Counted from the first letter of the stretch, positions 26,851 through 36,005 are shown. The stretch is 64,000 bases of DNA from a bacterium (GCA_014360495.1 JACIXR010000008.1:1-64000), one strand, 5' to 3'. The notes: generated by a model not told the origin, from the sequence alone. Made by a program: numbers and translations.

Positions 26851-27224
26851 GATTTAGAAATGAGCATTCTTAGTGCGAGGAGAATAATCACAATTGCAAG
26901 AAGTTTTTTGATGAGCCCAGCGGGAAGATAGGAAACGAGGGTTGCTCCCAGAAAGGCGCCCAAAAGTGAGCCTATCCAGATGATGGCGGCTGTTTGCAAA
27001 TCAGTATGTCCGTAATGAGCATGGCGAATCGCTCCCATTAAAGCGGTTGGAACCATAACCGCGAGGCTTGTTCCCAATGCTGTATGTGTTGGCATTTTGA
27101 ATATCTCCGTCAGGATTGGTATGACTATCACGCCTCCGCCGAGCCCGAAGAATCCGCTGAAAGTTCCAATGAATATACCAAATAAAACTAAACTCACTAC
27201 TCCGAGCCAGGTAAAAGTTGCCAT
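26847..27224 (-). CDS. TauE/SafE-family sulfite/anion exporter, single-repeat form
   Basis: A 125-residue membrane protein with four hydrophobic segments, about half the length of usual two-repeat TauE/SafE proteins. The family signature is clear: GFFGLGGGVIVIPIL near residue 25 and HTALGTSLAVMVPTALMG near 47. It would work as a dimer and is expected to export sulfite, sulfonate or a related sulfur compound. GGGAGG precedes the ATG and the gene overlaps the 3' end of mvhD by 28 bases, so it is the last gene of the hdr operon. This placement supports a sulfur role for that operon. Confidence 0.85.
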   Translation of the reverse strand: MATFTWLGVVSLVLFGIFIGTFSGFFGLGGGVIVIPILTEIFKMPTHTALGTSLAVMVPTALMGAIRHAHYGHTDLQTAAIIWIGSLLGAFLGATLVSYLPAGLIKKLLAIVIILLALRMLISKS

Positions 27225-27676
27225 ATTTCCTCCCTTTCCAACAAAGCCTTCATCATAGGTTCACTGATTTTTAAGGGACCGACCTTTCTAACCTCCTCGG
27301 TCATCTCGGTCACCACTTGGGCAAACTTCTTTCCCTCCGCTGCGGAAACATATCTTATCTGCAGGCGTTCAGGTTCAATTCCTGCGAACTGCATAAGCTC
27401 CTTGAGAAGCACGAAGCGACGGCGAGCGTAGTAGTTTCCTTTTGAGTAATGGCAATCACCGGGATGACAAAATGCAACGAGAACCCCATCAAATCCCTCT
27501 CTAAAGCCCTTAATTATGAAATAAGGGTCCATACGAGCGGAGCAGGGAAAGCGGATGACCCGTATGCTGGGAGGGTAGGGTATGCGGGATATCCCGGCTA
27601 AATCCGCGCCCGCATAGGCGCACCAGCGACAGAGAAGGGCAAGGATTTTAGGTGTCCATTCCTTATTCTCTTTCAA
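27197..27676 (-). CDS. mvhD: MvhD/FlpD-like [2Fe-2S] electron-transfer subunit
   Basis: Small iron-sulfur protein that links HdrA to an electron-donating enzyme (hydrogenase, formate dehydrogenase or NADH module). The cysteine set is intact: LLCRWCAYAG, RFPCSARMD and AFCHPGDCHY. A TTG at 27676 is chosen because GGAGG lies about 11 bases upstream; a TTG at 27703 would add nine residues but has no site. It overlaps the end of hdrA by 14 bases and leads into tauE. No partner hydrogenase is in the window. Confidence 0.87.
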   Translation of the reverse strand: MKENKEWTPKILALLCRWCAYAGADLAGISRIPYPPSIRVIRFPCSARMDPYFIIKGFREGFDGVLVAFCHPGDCHYSKGNYYARRRFVLLKELMQFAGIEPERLQIRYVSAAEGKKFAQVVTEMTEEVRKVGPLKISEPMMKALLEREEIWQLLPGSE

Positions 27677-29651
27677 CTCTTGATAATCCCTCCAGTTGGG
27701 CAATTAATTGTTCAGAGGTGAAGCCGAGGAGGTCAATCGCTTGAGACCTGCAGGCTGAGGCACAATTCCCACATCCTTGGCAAAGCCCCTCATTCACCTT
27801 TGCCACCCTTCTTTCCAATCCCGATGTCTGCTCTATGAGCACTTCCTCCTCAATGGCGGAGTAGGGACATACCTCCTTGCAGTAGAAGCAACCGACGCAT
27901 TTATTCTTATCAACCCTTGCCACAATCGGTTCGGAGAGCAAGTTCTCCTGCTGAAGCACCTCTATGGCTTTAGCGGCTGCAGCAGATGCCTGCGCTACGC
28001 TGTCGGGTATATCCTTGGGGAATTGACAGGTTCCAGCGAGGAATATCCCCTTCGTAAGGGTTTCAACAGGGCGAAGAAGCTTCGGGTGAGCCTCCATTAG
28101 CCAGCCATATTCATCAACTGAGATATTCAGCTTGCGTGCGAGCTCCTTGACATCCTTTTGTGGTTCAAGCGCTGCGGCAAGGACAACCAAATCCGCCTCA
28201 ATCTTAACCTGTTGACCGAGGAGGGTATCTGTCCCCTGCACAATTAGTTTCCCATTCTCAGGGTATATCCTTCCAACTCTTCCCCTTATATATATGGCGC
28301 CGAATTCATCCTGCACCCTCCTCACAAATTCCTCATAACCTTTTCCGAAGGCGCGAATGTCTATGTAGAAGATATATGTCCTAACATCTGGCAGATGCTC
28401 CTTTAATAAAAGGGCGTGCTTCGCTGTATACATACAGCAAACCCTTGAGCAATAGGGATAGCCTTTTTGCTCATCCCTTGAGCCAACGCATTGGATGAAA
28501 ACGACACTCTTTGGATGCTTGCCATCCGATGGCCTCACTATTTCCCCTTTTGTTGGTCCAGCGGAGTTTATCATTCGTTCCAGCTGGGCTGAAGTGATGA
28601 CATCGGGATATTGTCCATATCCATATTCGCCATATACTGAGGGGTCAAAGACATTTGCCCCAGTAGCGACTATAATAGCGCCAAATTTTTCCTTTATGTA
28701 TGTATCCTGCTGAGAATAATCTATTGCCTTCGCAGGACAAACCTTTTGACAGAGCCCGCATCTCCCCTTCGTGAAATAGAGGCAGGCTTCTCTGTCTATA
28801 ACGGGGACGAGGGGGACGGCTTGAGGGAAGGGGATGTAAATAGCTTTTCTCTCTCCCAACCCTTCATCAAACTCGCTTGTTGCCTTACCCGGGCATCTCT
28901 CTATGCATAATCCACAGCCTGTGCAGATATTCTCGTCAACTGAGCGAGCTTTTTTCTTTATGGTTACTTCAAAGTTCCCAACAAATCCCTTTACCTCCTC
29001 AACTTCGCTATAAGATAAGAGGGTTATGTTGGGATGGCGATAGCAGTCAACCATTTTGGGGGAGAGGATGCACATAGCGCAGTCAAGGGTAGGGAAGGTT
29101 TTATCAAACTGCGCCATCCTTCCACCTATGCTCGGCGACTTCTCAACCAGATAGACCTTGAAACCGGCGTCCGCAATGTCTAGCGCCGCCTGTATTCCCG
29201 CTATCCCACCGCCAATCACGAGCGCCTTCTTCTCAACTCCGAACTGCAAAGGTTCAAGCGGTTGGGCTCTTTTAACCCTCTCCACGGCGGCTGCCACGAG
29301 CTCAAAAGCCTTTTCCGTTGCGCTCTCCCTGTCATCGTGCACCCAGGAGTCCTGTTCTCGGATGTTCGCCATTTCCATAAAGTAAGGATTGAGTCCTGCT
29401 TCCTCAACCGCTCTCTGGAAAGTTCTCTCGTGCATAGCAGGAGAGCAGGCGGCGACAACGACCCTATTGAGGTCATACTTCTTTATCGCATCCTTGATTA
29501 GCTCCTGTCCCGGGTCTGAACACATATAGCGATAGGAAGTGGAGTAGACCACGCCGGGAAGGGTTGAGGCTTGTTGCGCTACTTTCTCAACATCTACCGT
29601 TCTCGCGATATTAACTCCACACCAGCAGATGAATACTCCTACCCTCTGCAT
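27663..29651 (-). CDS. hdrA: Heterodisulfide reductase subunit A-like flavoprotein
   Basis: A 662-residue protein. An N-terminal segment with C9 and C11 (ICWCGVN) comes first, then the FAD site VIGGGIAGIQAALD near residue 147 and the HdrA-specific stretch FPTLDCAMCILSPKMVD. Four [4Fe-4S] motifs follow: CTGCGLCIERCP near 243, CGLCQKVCP near 299, CVGCFYCKEVCP near 590 and CQGCGNCASACR near 627. HdrA is the flavin-based electron-bifurcating core of soluble heterodisulfide reductases. AAGGAGGT precedes the ATG. It stands between hdrB and mvhD, translationally coupled. Confidence 0.95.
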   Translation of the reverse strand: MQRVGVFICWCGVNIARTVDVEKVAQQASTLPGVVYSTSYRYMCSDPGQELIKDAIKKYDLNRVVVAACSPAMHERTFQRAVEEAGLNPYFMEMANIREQDSWVHDDRESATEKAFELVAAAVERVKRAQPLEPLQFGVEKKALVIGGGIAGIQAALDIADAGFKVYLVEKSPSIGGRMAQFDKTFPTLDCAMCILSPKMVDCYRHPNITLLSYSEVEEVKGFVGNFEVTIKKKARSVDENICTGCGLCIERCPGKATSEFDEGLGERKAIYIPFPQAVPLVPVIDREACLYFTKGRCGLCQKVCPAKAIDYSQQDTYIKEKFGAIIVATGANVFDPSVYGEYGYGQYPDVITSAQLERMINSAGPTKGEIVRPSDGKHPKSVVFIQCVGSRDEQKGYPYCSRVCCMYTAKHALLLKEHLPDVRTYIFYIDIRAFGKGYEEFVRRVQDEFGAIYIRGRVGRIYPENGKLIVQGTDTLLGQQVKIEADLVVLAAALEPQKDVKELARKLNISVDEYGWLMEAHPKLLRPVETLTKGIFLAGTCQFPKDIPDSVAQASAAAAKAIEVLQQENLLSEPIVARVDKNKCVGCFYCKEVCPYSAIEEEVLIEQTSGLERRVAKVNEGLCQGCGNCASACRSQAIDLLGFTSEQLIAQLEGLSRVERE

Positions 29652-29653
29652 CT

Positions 29654-30514
29654 CTACCTCCTTCTAAGGGCGGGTATGAGGAATGGGCTGACGAGATGGC
29701 GGCTCAACCCCAACTTCTTCGCTGGAATCCCTAAAGCCAATCCGACAGCCTGTGTGAAATAAAGGATGGGGATATTGAAGATTTCTCCTTTTACTCTATG
29801 TATATCCGCTTGGCGCGCGTCAAGGTTAAGATGGCAGAAGGGGCAAGCTGTGACTATCGCATCTGCTCCCGCTGATTTTGCCGATTTCAATATCCTGTAG
29901 GTAAGTTCAACGACGAGGTCCGAGCGAGGAATCGTCAAGTTGGCGCCACAGCATTCAGTCTTAAAAGCCCAATCCACGACCTGCGCTCCACAGACTCTCA
30001 GCAATTCGTCCATAGTTTGGGGATTTTCTGGGTTATCAAATTGGCAGATATGAGGAGGACGAAGGAGGAGACAGCCATAATAGGAGGCGAGCTTTAGGTC
30101 GGAAAGGGGATTTTTGACTTTTGATTTAATCTCCTCAATCATCTCGCTGAAGAGGTCAAGGAGATTACGCACTCTCAATCTATTCTCCCAAGGGATTGGA
30201 AGGAGTTCCCTTACTTTTTTGAATGTCTCCGCGTTCTGGCAAACAACGGCGGAATGTTTTAGGCGATTGAAACAGGCGGCGCAAGGAGCGACTACATCCT
30301 CAACATCCATCCTTTCCGCAAGGGCGAGGGAATAAGCTGGGAGGGCAAGGGAGAGGAGATGATTGGTTGCGTGGGCAGAGGTTGCTCCACAGCAAACCCA
30401 TCCCTCTATCTCCTGGAGTTCAATTCCCAATGCCTTACAAACTTCCCGCACGGAAATGTCAAACTCTATGCCCGTTGAATGGAGCGAACAACCAGGGAAA
30501 TAAGCGACCTTCAT
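29654..30514 (-). CDS. hdrB: Heterodisulfide reductase subunit B-like protein
   Basis: A 286-residue protein with two CCG domains. The first has CSLHSTG, WVCCGATSAH and CAACFNRLK; the second has CLLLRPPHIC, ECCGANL and CPFCHLNLD. In HdrB these bind the noncubane [4Fe-4S] clusters at which a disulfide is reduced. All key cysteines appear present, so disulfide or persulfide chemistry is plausible. In bacteria without coenzyme M the substrate is unknown. Start and stop overlap hdrC and abut hdrA. Confidence 0.94.
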   Translation of the reverse strand: MKVAYFPGCSLHSTGIEFDISVREVCKALGIELQEIEGWVCCGATSAHATNHLLSLALPAYSLALAERMDVEDVVAPCAACFNRLKHSAVVCQNAETFKKVRELLPIPWENRLRVRNLLDLFSEMIEEIKSKVKNPLSDLKLASYYGCLLLRPPHICQFDNPENPQTMDELLRVCGAQVVDWAFKTECCGANLTIPRSDLVVELTYRILKSAKSAGADAIVTACPFCHLNLDARQADIHRVKGEIFNIPILYFTQAVGLALGIPAKKLGLSRHLVSPFLIPALRRR

Positions 30515-31050
30515 CTTTGGCTTGCCTTTTCAATGAGCTTTCTCACTTCCTCGCTGTTGGGGGAGGAAGTGGGAATGGGGTTTAGCTTCCCATTAATGAA
30601 CATCTTTATTCCCATTAATATATCGTTGAACCACTGCCTGCTTCTCAGCTTATATTCCATTATGAAGCCTAATTCGTAAAGCTTGCCAAGCCAGCCTATC
30701 CATCGGAAGAAAACCCTGTGGAATAGGGGGATATTTGGCTCCTTCGGAGGGATGTTTTCCTTTAGAGCGATTTCCCTCAGGGCATCCATAACGAAGGAGA
30801 TTCGGATTTCAAGGGGGCAGCGGGCAGTGCAGGAGGCGCAGGAGGCGCATATCCAGATTGTTGAAGATTGAAGAACCTCTTTTAAGCCCAGCTGAGCCAT
30901 TCGCATAACCTGATTTGGCTTTACATCCATAGCGAAGGAGAGAGGACAACTGGCTGTGCACTTCCCGCATTGGTAACATTTCTTGACATTTTCTCCGCAG
31001 ATTTCCTTTATTTGATTTGATAAAGAATCATCCGCTACGAGGTCAATCAT
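30511..31050 (-). CDS. hdrC: Heterodisulfide reductase subunit C-like ferredoxin
   Basis: A 179-residue protein with two [4Fe-4S] motifs: CYQCGKCTASCPLSF near residue 20 and CASCASCTARCP near 68. It carries electrons between HdrA and HdrB. It is the first gene of the operon, preceded by AAAGGTG and a near-consensus promoter. The ATGA overlap with hdrB indicates coupling. Confidence 0.93.
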   Translation of the reverse strand: MIDLVADDSLSNQIKEICGENVKKCYQCGKCTASCPLSFAMDVKPNQVMRMAQLGLKEVLQSSTIWICASCASCTARCPLEIRISFVMDALREIALKENIPPKEPNIPLFHRVFFRWIGWLGKLYELGFIMEYKLRSRQWFNDILMGIKMFINGKLNPIPTSSPNSEEVRKLIEKASQR

Positions 31051-31070
31051 AAAAAAATCACCTTTAAATT

Positions 31071-31098
31071 ATTATACAGTTGGAACCCCATAAGTCAA
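31071..31098 (-). promoter_or_regulatory. Promoter of the hdrCBA-mvhD-tauE operon
   Basis: On the minus strand, TTGACT (31093-31098) and TATAAT (31071-31076) are spaced by 16 bases, about 20 bases before the hdrC start codon. Confidence 0.7.
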
Positions 31099-31106
31099 AG
31101 AAATTT

Positions 31107-31240
31107 AAGAATTAAGAGCAACTATAATTATTATTCTTTATGTAGAAAAGCCCATAGGAAATAAAATTCCAGTATTGTCACGGTCTCTCTATGGGGAGTC
31201 CTTGCAATGATAGAAAGATTAAGCTTTGGCAAACTCTTTC
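31107..31240. repeat. Possible fossil of the dispersed repeat
   Basis: AGAATTAAGAGCAACTATAA near 31108 resembles the edge of the copy at 8331, and TATTGTCACGG ... CCTTGCAATGATA (31175-31237) has the REP-like inner layout. The match is weak. The rest of 31051-31341 holds the two divergent promoters and nothing else recognisable. Confidence 0.25.
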
Positions 31241-31281
31241 CTTTAACACCATAACTATTCCTCGGTTTTTGCTTTTTTCTA

Positions 31282-31309
31282 TTGACTACTCTTCAAAATG
31301 TTTTATTCT
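31282..31309 (+). promoter_or_regulatory. Promoter of the epimerase/oxidoreductase operon
   Basis: TTGACT (31282-31287) and TATTCT (31304-31309), spacing 16. The element TTCTATTGACT occurs again 28 bases downstream (31306-31316). Confidence 0.5.
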
Positions 31310-31341
31310 ATTGACTAAAAAATAAACTGGAGGTGATTCAA

Positions 31342-32127
31342 GTGAAAATAGCCTGTCAGGAGAGCCTTCTTCCCGGAAGAGACCTTCTGGAGAGGGCAGA
31401 AAATGCTAAGAAGTTTGGGTTTGAGGGAATTGAGCTCTGGGGAAGCGGTTTGAAGGAGAGGGTATGTGAGATCAAAAAGGTTATGGATAAGGTGGGGATT
31501 CCTGTATCCACTATTTGCGCTGGCTTCAGGGGAACGCCTCTGGATGCCGACCGCTCCCAGCGGGAGCTGGCGATTTCGGATTCCAAGGAAATCCTTTCCG
31601 TAGCCGCCGATTTGGGAGCCGTGGGAATGATTTTCGTCCCCATTTTTGGTGGTCCCCGTGTGCCTGACCTAAGCCCCCTTTACAATCCCTATGAGCTAGA
31701 GAGAGAGTTATTGTTGAAGCTATTGGATGACCTGGGCGCCCATGCTGAGAAGGTAGGAACCTACCTCCTCTTAGAGCCTTTAAATCGCTACGAGACACAC
31801 TTCATCAACAGGTTGGAGCAAGCTGTATGGTTCTGCGAGAAGGTTGGGAGAGAGGGCGTCAAGATAATGGCTGACTTTTTCCATATGTCCATTGAGGAAA
31901 GCGATATAGCTCAGGCGATAAAAGCCGCCGGACCTTACATCAAACATGTGCATCTCGCGGATTCCAATCGCCTCCTTCCGGGCTGGGGACATACGGATTT
32001 CAAGGCTCCCTTTGCCGCCTTGAAGGAGATAGGATATGAGAACTTTATGGCTATGGAATGCGGCGTGCCGGGGAATCCCGAGGAGAGCTTGCCCAAGAGC
32101 GTCAACTATCTCAGACAATTTATTTAA
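31342..32127 (+). CDS. Sugar phosphate isomerase/epimerase (xylose-isomerase-like TIM barrel)
   Basis: A 261-residue AP_endonuc_2-family protein. Typical parts are a start strand VKIACQESLLPG, FGFEGIELWGSG near residue 30, YLLLEPLNRYETHFI near 136, VKIMADFFHMSIEE near 175, HVHLADSNR near 205 and the last strand FMAMECGV. Glu and His residues suit metal-dependent keto-aldose interconversion. The GTG at 31342 is chosen because TGGAGGTGATT ends 6 bases before it. It lies 15 bases upstream of a Gfo/Idh/MocA oxidoreductase, a common pairing in inositol or uncommon-sugar breakdown. The exact substrate is unknown. Confidence 0.87.
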   Translation: MKIACQESLLPGRDLLERAENAKKFGFEGIELWGSGLKERVCEIKKVMDKVGIPVSTICAGFRGTPLDADRSQRELAISDSKEILSVAADLGAVGMIFVPIFGGPRVPDLSPLYNPYELERELLLKLLDDLGAHAEKVGTYLLLEPLNRYETHFINRLEQAVWFCEKVGREGVKIMADFFHMSIEESDIAQAIKAAGPYIKHVHLADSNRLLPGWGHTDFKAPFAALKEIGYENFMAMECGVPGNPEESLPKSVNYLRQFI

Positions 32128-32142
32128 AAGGAGGACGAGAAG

Positions 32143-33108
32143 ATGAAAGTTAGGGTAGGATTTTTAGGCTGTGGAGGAATCGCCCACGCTCATATGGAGC
32201 GTTTGGCGAGGATGGAAGATGTGGAGATGGTCGCCTTCTGCGATGTGGTGAAAGAGAGAGCGGAGGGTTCTGCTCAGAAATACGGAGGAAGAGCTTATAC
32301 AGACCATCACGAGATGTTGGAGAAGGAGAAAATGGATGCGCTCTTTGTCGCCCTCCCTCCCGTTGCCCATACTGATGGCGAGATAATTGCAGCTGAGAAG
32401 GGAATCCACATCTTCGTTGAGAAACCGATTGCCCTGACGCTTGAGAAAGCCAAGGAGATAAATGAAGCGATAAAGAAGGCGGGAGTGATATCCTCCGTTG
32501 GCTACCATTTCCGCTACATGGACACAGTTGAGGAGGCGAAGAAGCTGGTGGAGGGAAAGACGATTGGGATGATTTTGGGCTATTGGATAGGTGGATTTCC
32601 TGGCGTTTATTGGTGGAGAAGGATGGATATGTCCGGAGGACAGATAGTTGAGCAGACGACCCACATCTTTGATTTAGCTCGCTACTTCTGCGGTGATGTT
32701 GAAGAAGTCTACGCCGCCTATGGAAGGAAGATTCTCTCGGATATCCCTGAGTCAGATGTTCCCGATGTGGGAACGGTAACAATGAAATTTAAAGATGGCA
32801 CGGTTGGAACGATTTCCAACTCCTGTATGATATCTCAGGGCTACAGAGTGGGAGTTGAGCTGTTCTTAAGAGACCTAGTTTTGGAAGTCGGCTGGCGTTT
32901 GAAGATAATAGAGCCTAACAGAACGATAGAGAGGAACTGCACGGTTGATGCATATTGGGAGGAAGATAGGATATTCATAGACGCGATAAAGACGGGAGAT
33001 GCCAGCAAGATTAAATCCCCCTATGAGGATGGCTTGAAGAGCTTGGCGATAAGCGTGGCGGCTAATAAATCTTGGAAGGAGGGGAAGGCGGTTAAGGTAG
33101 AAATTTAA
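32143..33108 (+). CDS. Gfo/Idh/MocA-family oxidoreductase
   Basis: A 321-residue NAD(P)-dependent dehydrogenase. The Rossmann start is VGFLGCGGIAHAHME, the catalytic-lysine motif is FVEKPIAL near residue 93, and a C-terminal alpha/beta domain with HIFDLARYFCGDVEEV follows. It is expected to oxidise or reduce a sugar or cyclitol hydroxyl. Paired with the TIM-barrel epimerase upstream. The ribosome site is AGGAGGA. Confidence 0.92.
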   Translation: MKVRVGFLGCGGIAHAHMERLARMEDVEMVAFCDVVKERAEGSAQKYGGRAYTDHHEMLEKEKMDALFVALPPVAHTDGEIIAAEKGIHIFVEKPIALTLEKAKEINEAIKKAGVISSVGYHFRYMDTVEEAKKLVEGKTIGMILGYWIGGFPGVYWWRRMDMSGGQIVEQTTHIFDLARYFCGDVEEVYAAYGRKILSDIPESDVPDVGTVTMKFKDGTVGTISNSCMISQGYRVGVELFLRDLVLEVGWRLKIIEPNRTIERNCTVDAYWEEDRIFIDAIKTGDASKIKSPYEDGLKSLAISVAANKSWKEGKAVKVEI

Positions 33109-33113
33109 TCTGG

Positions 33114-34895
33114 ATGCATATCGTTGATTTACTATTTGTTTCCTATATCGTAGCGCTGGCTTTTGGAGTTGGGGGGCGGATTCTTCAAAGAATCCGCCCC
33201 CTCAATTTGAAAGATGGCGAGAATATCGTCTTTGCTATCGGTTTTGGGCTTGGAATAATCTCTCTCCTCGTCTTCTTTATCGGAATATTAGGGCTTTTCT
33301 ACAATTGGACTTTTATAATCCTTCTCTTCTTTCTAACTCTCTTCGCTCTTTGGGGAGTAAAAATTAGAGGCAAGCCAAAGCTGGGGGCTTTTCCCTATGA
33401 ATTATTGGTTTTTCTTCCATGGTTTATCTTAGTTATCCTTGGAGCTTTATCACCTCCCGTTGATTGGGATGGCCTCGCCTATCACCTCGCCGTTCCCAAG
33501 CTTTACCTCCAAGCGCATAAAATCTACTGGGTTAAATTCATCCATCACTCCAATTTCCCATTTCTTATGGAGATGCTCTACACCATTCCCCTTTCCTTCG
33601 GTTTGACAGATGCTTGCAAGCTTTTCCACCTCACTTTTGCTCTCCTCATAATTTTCCTCCTATATTTTGAGCTGAGAAAATATGGAAAGATAGCGGGGTT
33701 AATTGGGGCTCTCCTTCCGCTTCAAACCGTCATTTTCTCCTGGGAAAGCACCATAGCCTACAACGATTTGACCTTCGCCTTCTATGTCCTCCTCGCCCTT
33801 TCCTCCTTTCTTAAGGAAGAGTTTCTTTTAGCGGGAATAGCGATGGGTTTTTCCTTGGCAACGAAGCATCTTGCATTATCCTATCTCCTTGCTTTATCTA
33901 TCCTTTTGCCATTTTATAAAGAAGGAAAGCTTATCATCAAACCAAGATGGAGCGAGTTTCCAAGGAAATTGGTTATTCTCCTTCTTCCCGCCCTTCTCCT
34001 CGCTCTCCCCTGGTATTTGAAGAGCTACATCTATACGGGAAATCCCGTTTATCCCTTCTTCTACAGCATATTTGATGGCAAGCTTTGGAACGCAGAAGCG
34101 GCTGAGGCATATAGGAAAGCCCAGCTATCTATGGGGATGGGAAGGGGAGTAACGCATTTCGTCCTTCTTCCCTGGAATCTGACGTTTCATCCGGGGAAAT
34201 TTTTTGACCCAGGAGCCAATCCTTATTTTGTCCTAATAGGTCCTCTTTATCTCGCTTTTCTTCCCCTCATATTATATGAGCCTTTCTTTCTCGCTTTCCT
34301 TTTCCTCTCCACAATCCAATGGTTTATTCTAAGCCAAAACATCCGTTATTTCCTTCCCATCCTTGCCATTCTTCCCATTCCTTTGGCTAAGAATTTACTT
34401 AGATTTTGGAAAAGACCTTTCAAGATGATTTTCGCTTCCCTTTTAGGCATCTCCTATCTGTTTCATCTCTTCTTCTTTTCCTGGATGTCCTATCCGTGCT
34501 GGGCAGTTGCGCTGGGTTTGGAAAGCAGGGAGGATTTTATAAGGAGGGTCTTTCAACCTTATCCCGTTTACGAATATGTGAACGAGAATTTGCCGAGAGA
34601 CAGCAAAATAGCCCTTTTGGGTGAGCCTAGGGGATTTTATTTGGATAGGGAATACATCTGGGCTGACCCTGGTCATCATACGTTGATTCCCTATGAAAAA
34701 TTCCGAAGCGTTCAGGAGCTGATTGAGGGTTATAAAAAGCTCGGAATCACCCACATAATAATAAACAGACTTTTCGCTCCAGGAAATCCCGAGAGCGAAA
34801 AAGCAATTGATAAATTTCTTTCTAATCCCTTATCTTCTCCTAATATAGAGCTACTCTTTGCGGAGAGGGAAGTGTATTTGTTTAGAATAAAATGA
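33114..34895 (+). CDS. GT39/PMT-like membrane glycosyltransferase
   Basis: A 593-residue integral membrane protein with about 11-13 hydrophobic segments. The first large loop has PPVDWDGLAYHLAVPKLY near residue 117, matching the acidic motif of the dolichyl-phosphate-mannose/ArnT-type (GT-C) transferases. It probably moves a sugar from a polyprenyl carrier to a lipid, glycan or protein on the outer face of the membrane. The start follows the oxidoreductase by 5 bases with a weak ribosome site, and the stop overlaps the next start (ATGA). A 14-base perfect inverted repeat lies inside the first 90 bases of the gene. Confidence 0.8.
   Translation: MHIVDLLFVSYIVALAFGVGGRILQRIRPLNLKDGENIVFAIGFGLGIISLLVFFIGILGLFYNWTFIILLFFLTLFALWGVKIRGKPKLGAFPYELLVFLPWFILVILGALSPPVDWDGLAYHLAVPKLYLQAHKIYWVKFIHHSNFPFLMEMLYTIPLSFGLTDACKLFHLTFALLIIFLLYFELRKYGKIAGLIGALLPLQTVIFSWESTIAYNDLTFAFYVLLALSSFLKEEFLLAGIAMGFSLATKHLALSYLLALSILLPFYKEGKLIIKPRWSEFPRKLVILLLPALLLALPWYLKSYIYTGNPVYPFFYSIFDGKLWNAEAAEAYRKAQLSMGMGRGVTHFVLLPWNLTFHPGKFFDPGANPYFVLIGPLYLAFLPLILYEPFFLAFLFLSTIQWFILSQNIRYFLPILAILPIPLAKNLLRFWKRPFKMIFASLLGISYLFHLFFFSWMSYPCWAVALGLESREDFIRRVFQPYPVYEYVNENLPRDSKIALLGEPRGFYLDREYIWADPGHHTLIPYEKFRSVQELIEGYKKLGITHIIINRLFAPGNPESEKAIDKFLSNPLSSPNIELLFAEREVYLFRIK
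33172..33201 (+). repeat. Perfect 14-base inverted repeat inside the GT39-like gene
   Basis: GGGGGCGGATTCTT and AAGAATCCGCCCCC separated by CA, about 60 bases after the start codon. It looks like a terminator stem but has no T-run. It may limit read-through or translation, or be a captured repeat. Confidence 0.65.
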
Positions 34896-35977
34896 GGAAG
34901 AGTTTATTATGTGTTATTTTAATGCTTTTATTTGCCTCATTTGAATTCTGTCAAAGTAGTCCAGTGGGAATTGTTGTTGTGAAGGAAGCTAAGAAAATAC
35001 AAGAAGAATTGGATAGATTGGGAAGGGAGGGTGGAGGGATTCTTTTTCTCCCTGCGGGAACATATAGGATTGAGAAAACGCTGAAGATTCCCTCCAATGT
35101 CATATTGAGAGGGGCGGGAGCGGGAACGATTTTGAAGCCCACGATAGCTATTGGGGAAAGGCAATATCCTGATAATAGGGTGATTTCAAATGCTGATGTT
35201 GAGGGCGGCAACAAAGGGATTATCATTGAGGACTTAGTCGTTGATGGGGAGCTTTTGGGCGAATATCATAAGACGGGAATTTATGGGATAAGCCTAAACA
35301 ATTGCGATAATTGCATAATAAGGAATGTTGTAGTGAGAAGATGCAGTGGGGAGGGAATTCTCGTGGCTTATGGGAAAGGGAATACAATTGTGGAGAATTG
35401 CATCGTGGAGGAGAACAATCACGGGATAAACATCCATCATATTAAGGGGGCGGTTCTATTAAGAAACAATATCTGTAAAAGGAACGGCGTTCATAAGCCG
35501 CAGTATGGAGGGATAGGGATATTCGTTGAAGGGGTGGAGAATATAAGCATAATCGGGAATATCTGTCAGGATAATGCCTGGGCGGGGATAGTTTGGATGG
35601 GAGGAGCGGATGAGGCGAGGGGGATAAAATATCCCTCAAAGGATTGTCTCATAGCGAATAACATTTGTGTTGGTAATGGTTCGCAGGGAGGTATTTTCCT
35701 CAATGGGACATATTCGGATACGAAGCGTTTTTTGGTGAGCGGGAACCTTTGCAAGGAAAACAAGGGAAACGGCATCTGGGGATTCAAAGTTAAGGAAGGA
35801 GTTATAAGCAATAACCTGAGCTTAAATAACAATGGTTGGGGCATCTCATTATTGGGAAGCGAGGGTGTAACCATTTCAAATAATTTAGCGTTGGAGAACG
35901 ATAAAGGAGGAATTGAGGCGAACAGTGAGAAAAATAAAATCCTGAACAACATTGACTTGATGGGAAATAACGGATAA
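34892..35977 (+). CDS. Secreted right-handed beta-helix protein
   Basis: A 361-residue protein with a signal peptide (about residues 1-20). It opens with a pectate-lyase-3-like segment (IQEELDRLGREGGGILFLPAGTYRI). From about residue 120 on it is a run of short parallel-helix rungs such as NCIIRNVVVRRCSGEGI and GNICQDNAWAGIVW, the NosD/CASH style. Such proteins bind or cleave polysaccharides outside the cell. Translationally coupled to the GT39-like gene. No catalytic residues can be assigned. Confidence 0.82.
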   Translation: MRKSLLCVILMLLFASFEFCQSSPVGIVVVKEAKKIQEELDRLGREGGGILFLPAGTYRIEKTLKIPSNVILRGAGAGTILKPTIAIGERQYPDNRVISNADVEGGNKGIIIEDLVVDGELLGEYHKTGIYGISLNNCDNCIIRNVVVRRCSGEGILVAYGKGNTIVENCIVEENNHGINIHHIKGAVLLRNNICKRNGVHKPQYGGIGIFVEGVENISIIGNICQDNAWAGIVWMGGADEARGIKYPSKDCLIANNICVGNGSQGGIFLNGTYSDTKRFLVSGNLCKENKGNGIWGFKVKEGVISNNLSLNNNGWGISLLGSEGVTISNNLALENDKGGIEANSEKNKILNNIDLMGNNG

Positions 35978-36005
35978 AAATAATGAAAAAGAGGTTGAAT
36001 AAACG

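Noticed and set aside
27360-27400. tRNA T-arm-like GGTTCAATTCC
   Set aside because: It lies inside the mvhD coding region and no acceptor or anticodon stem can be built around it.
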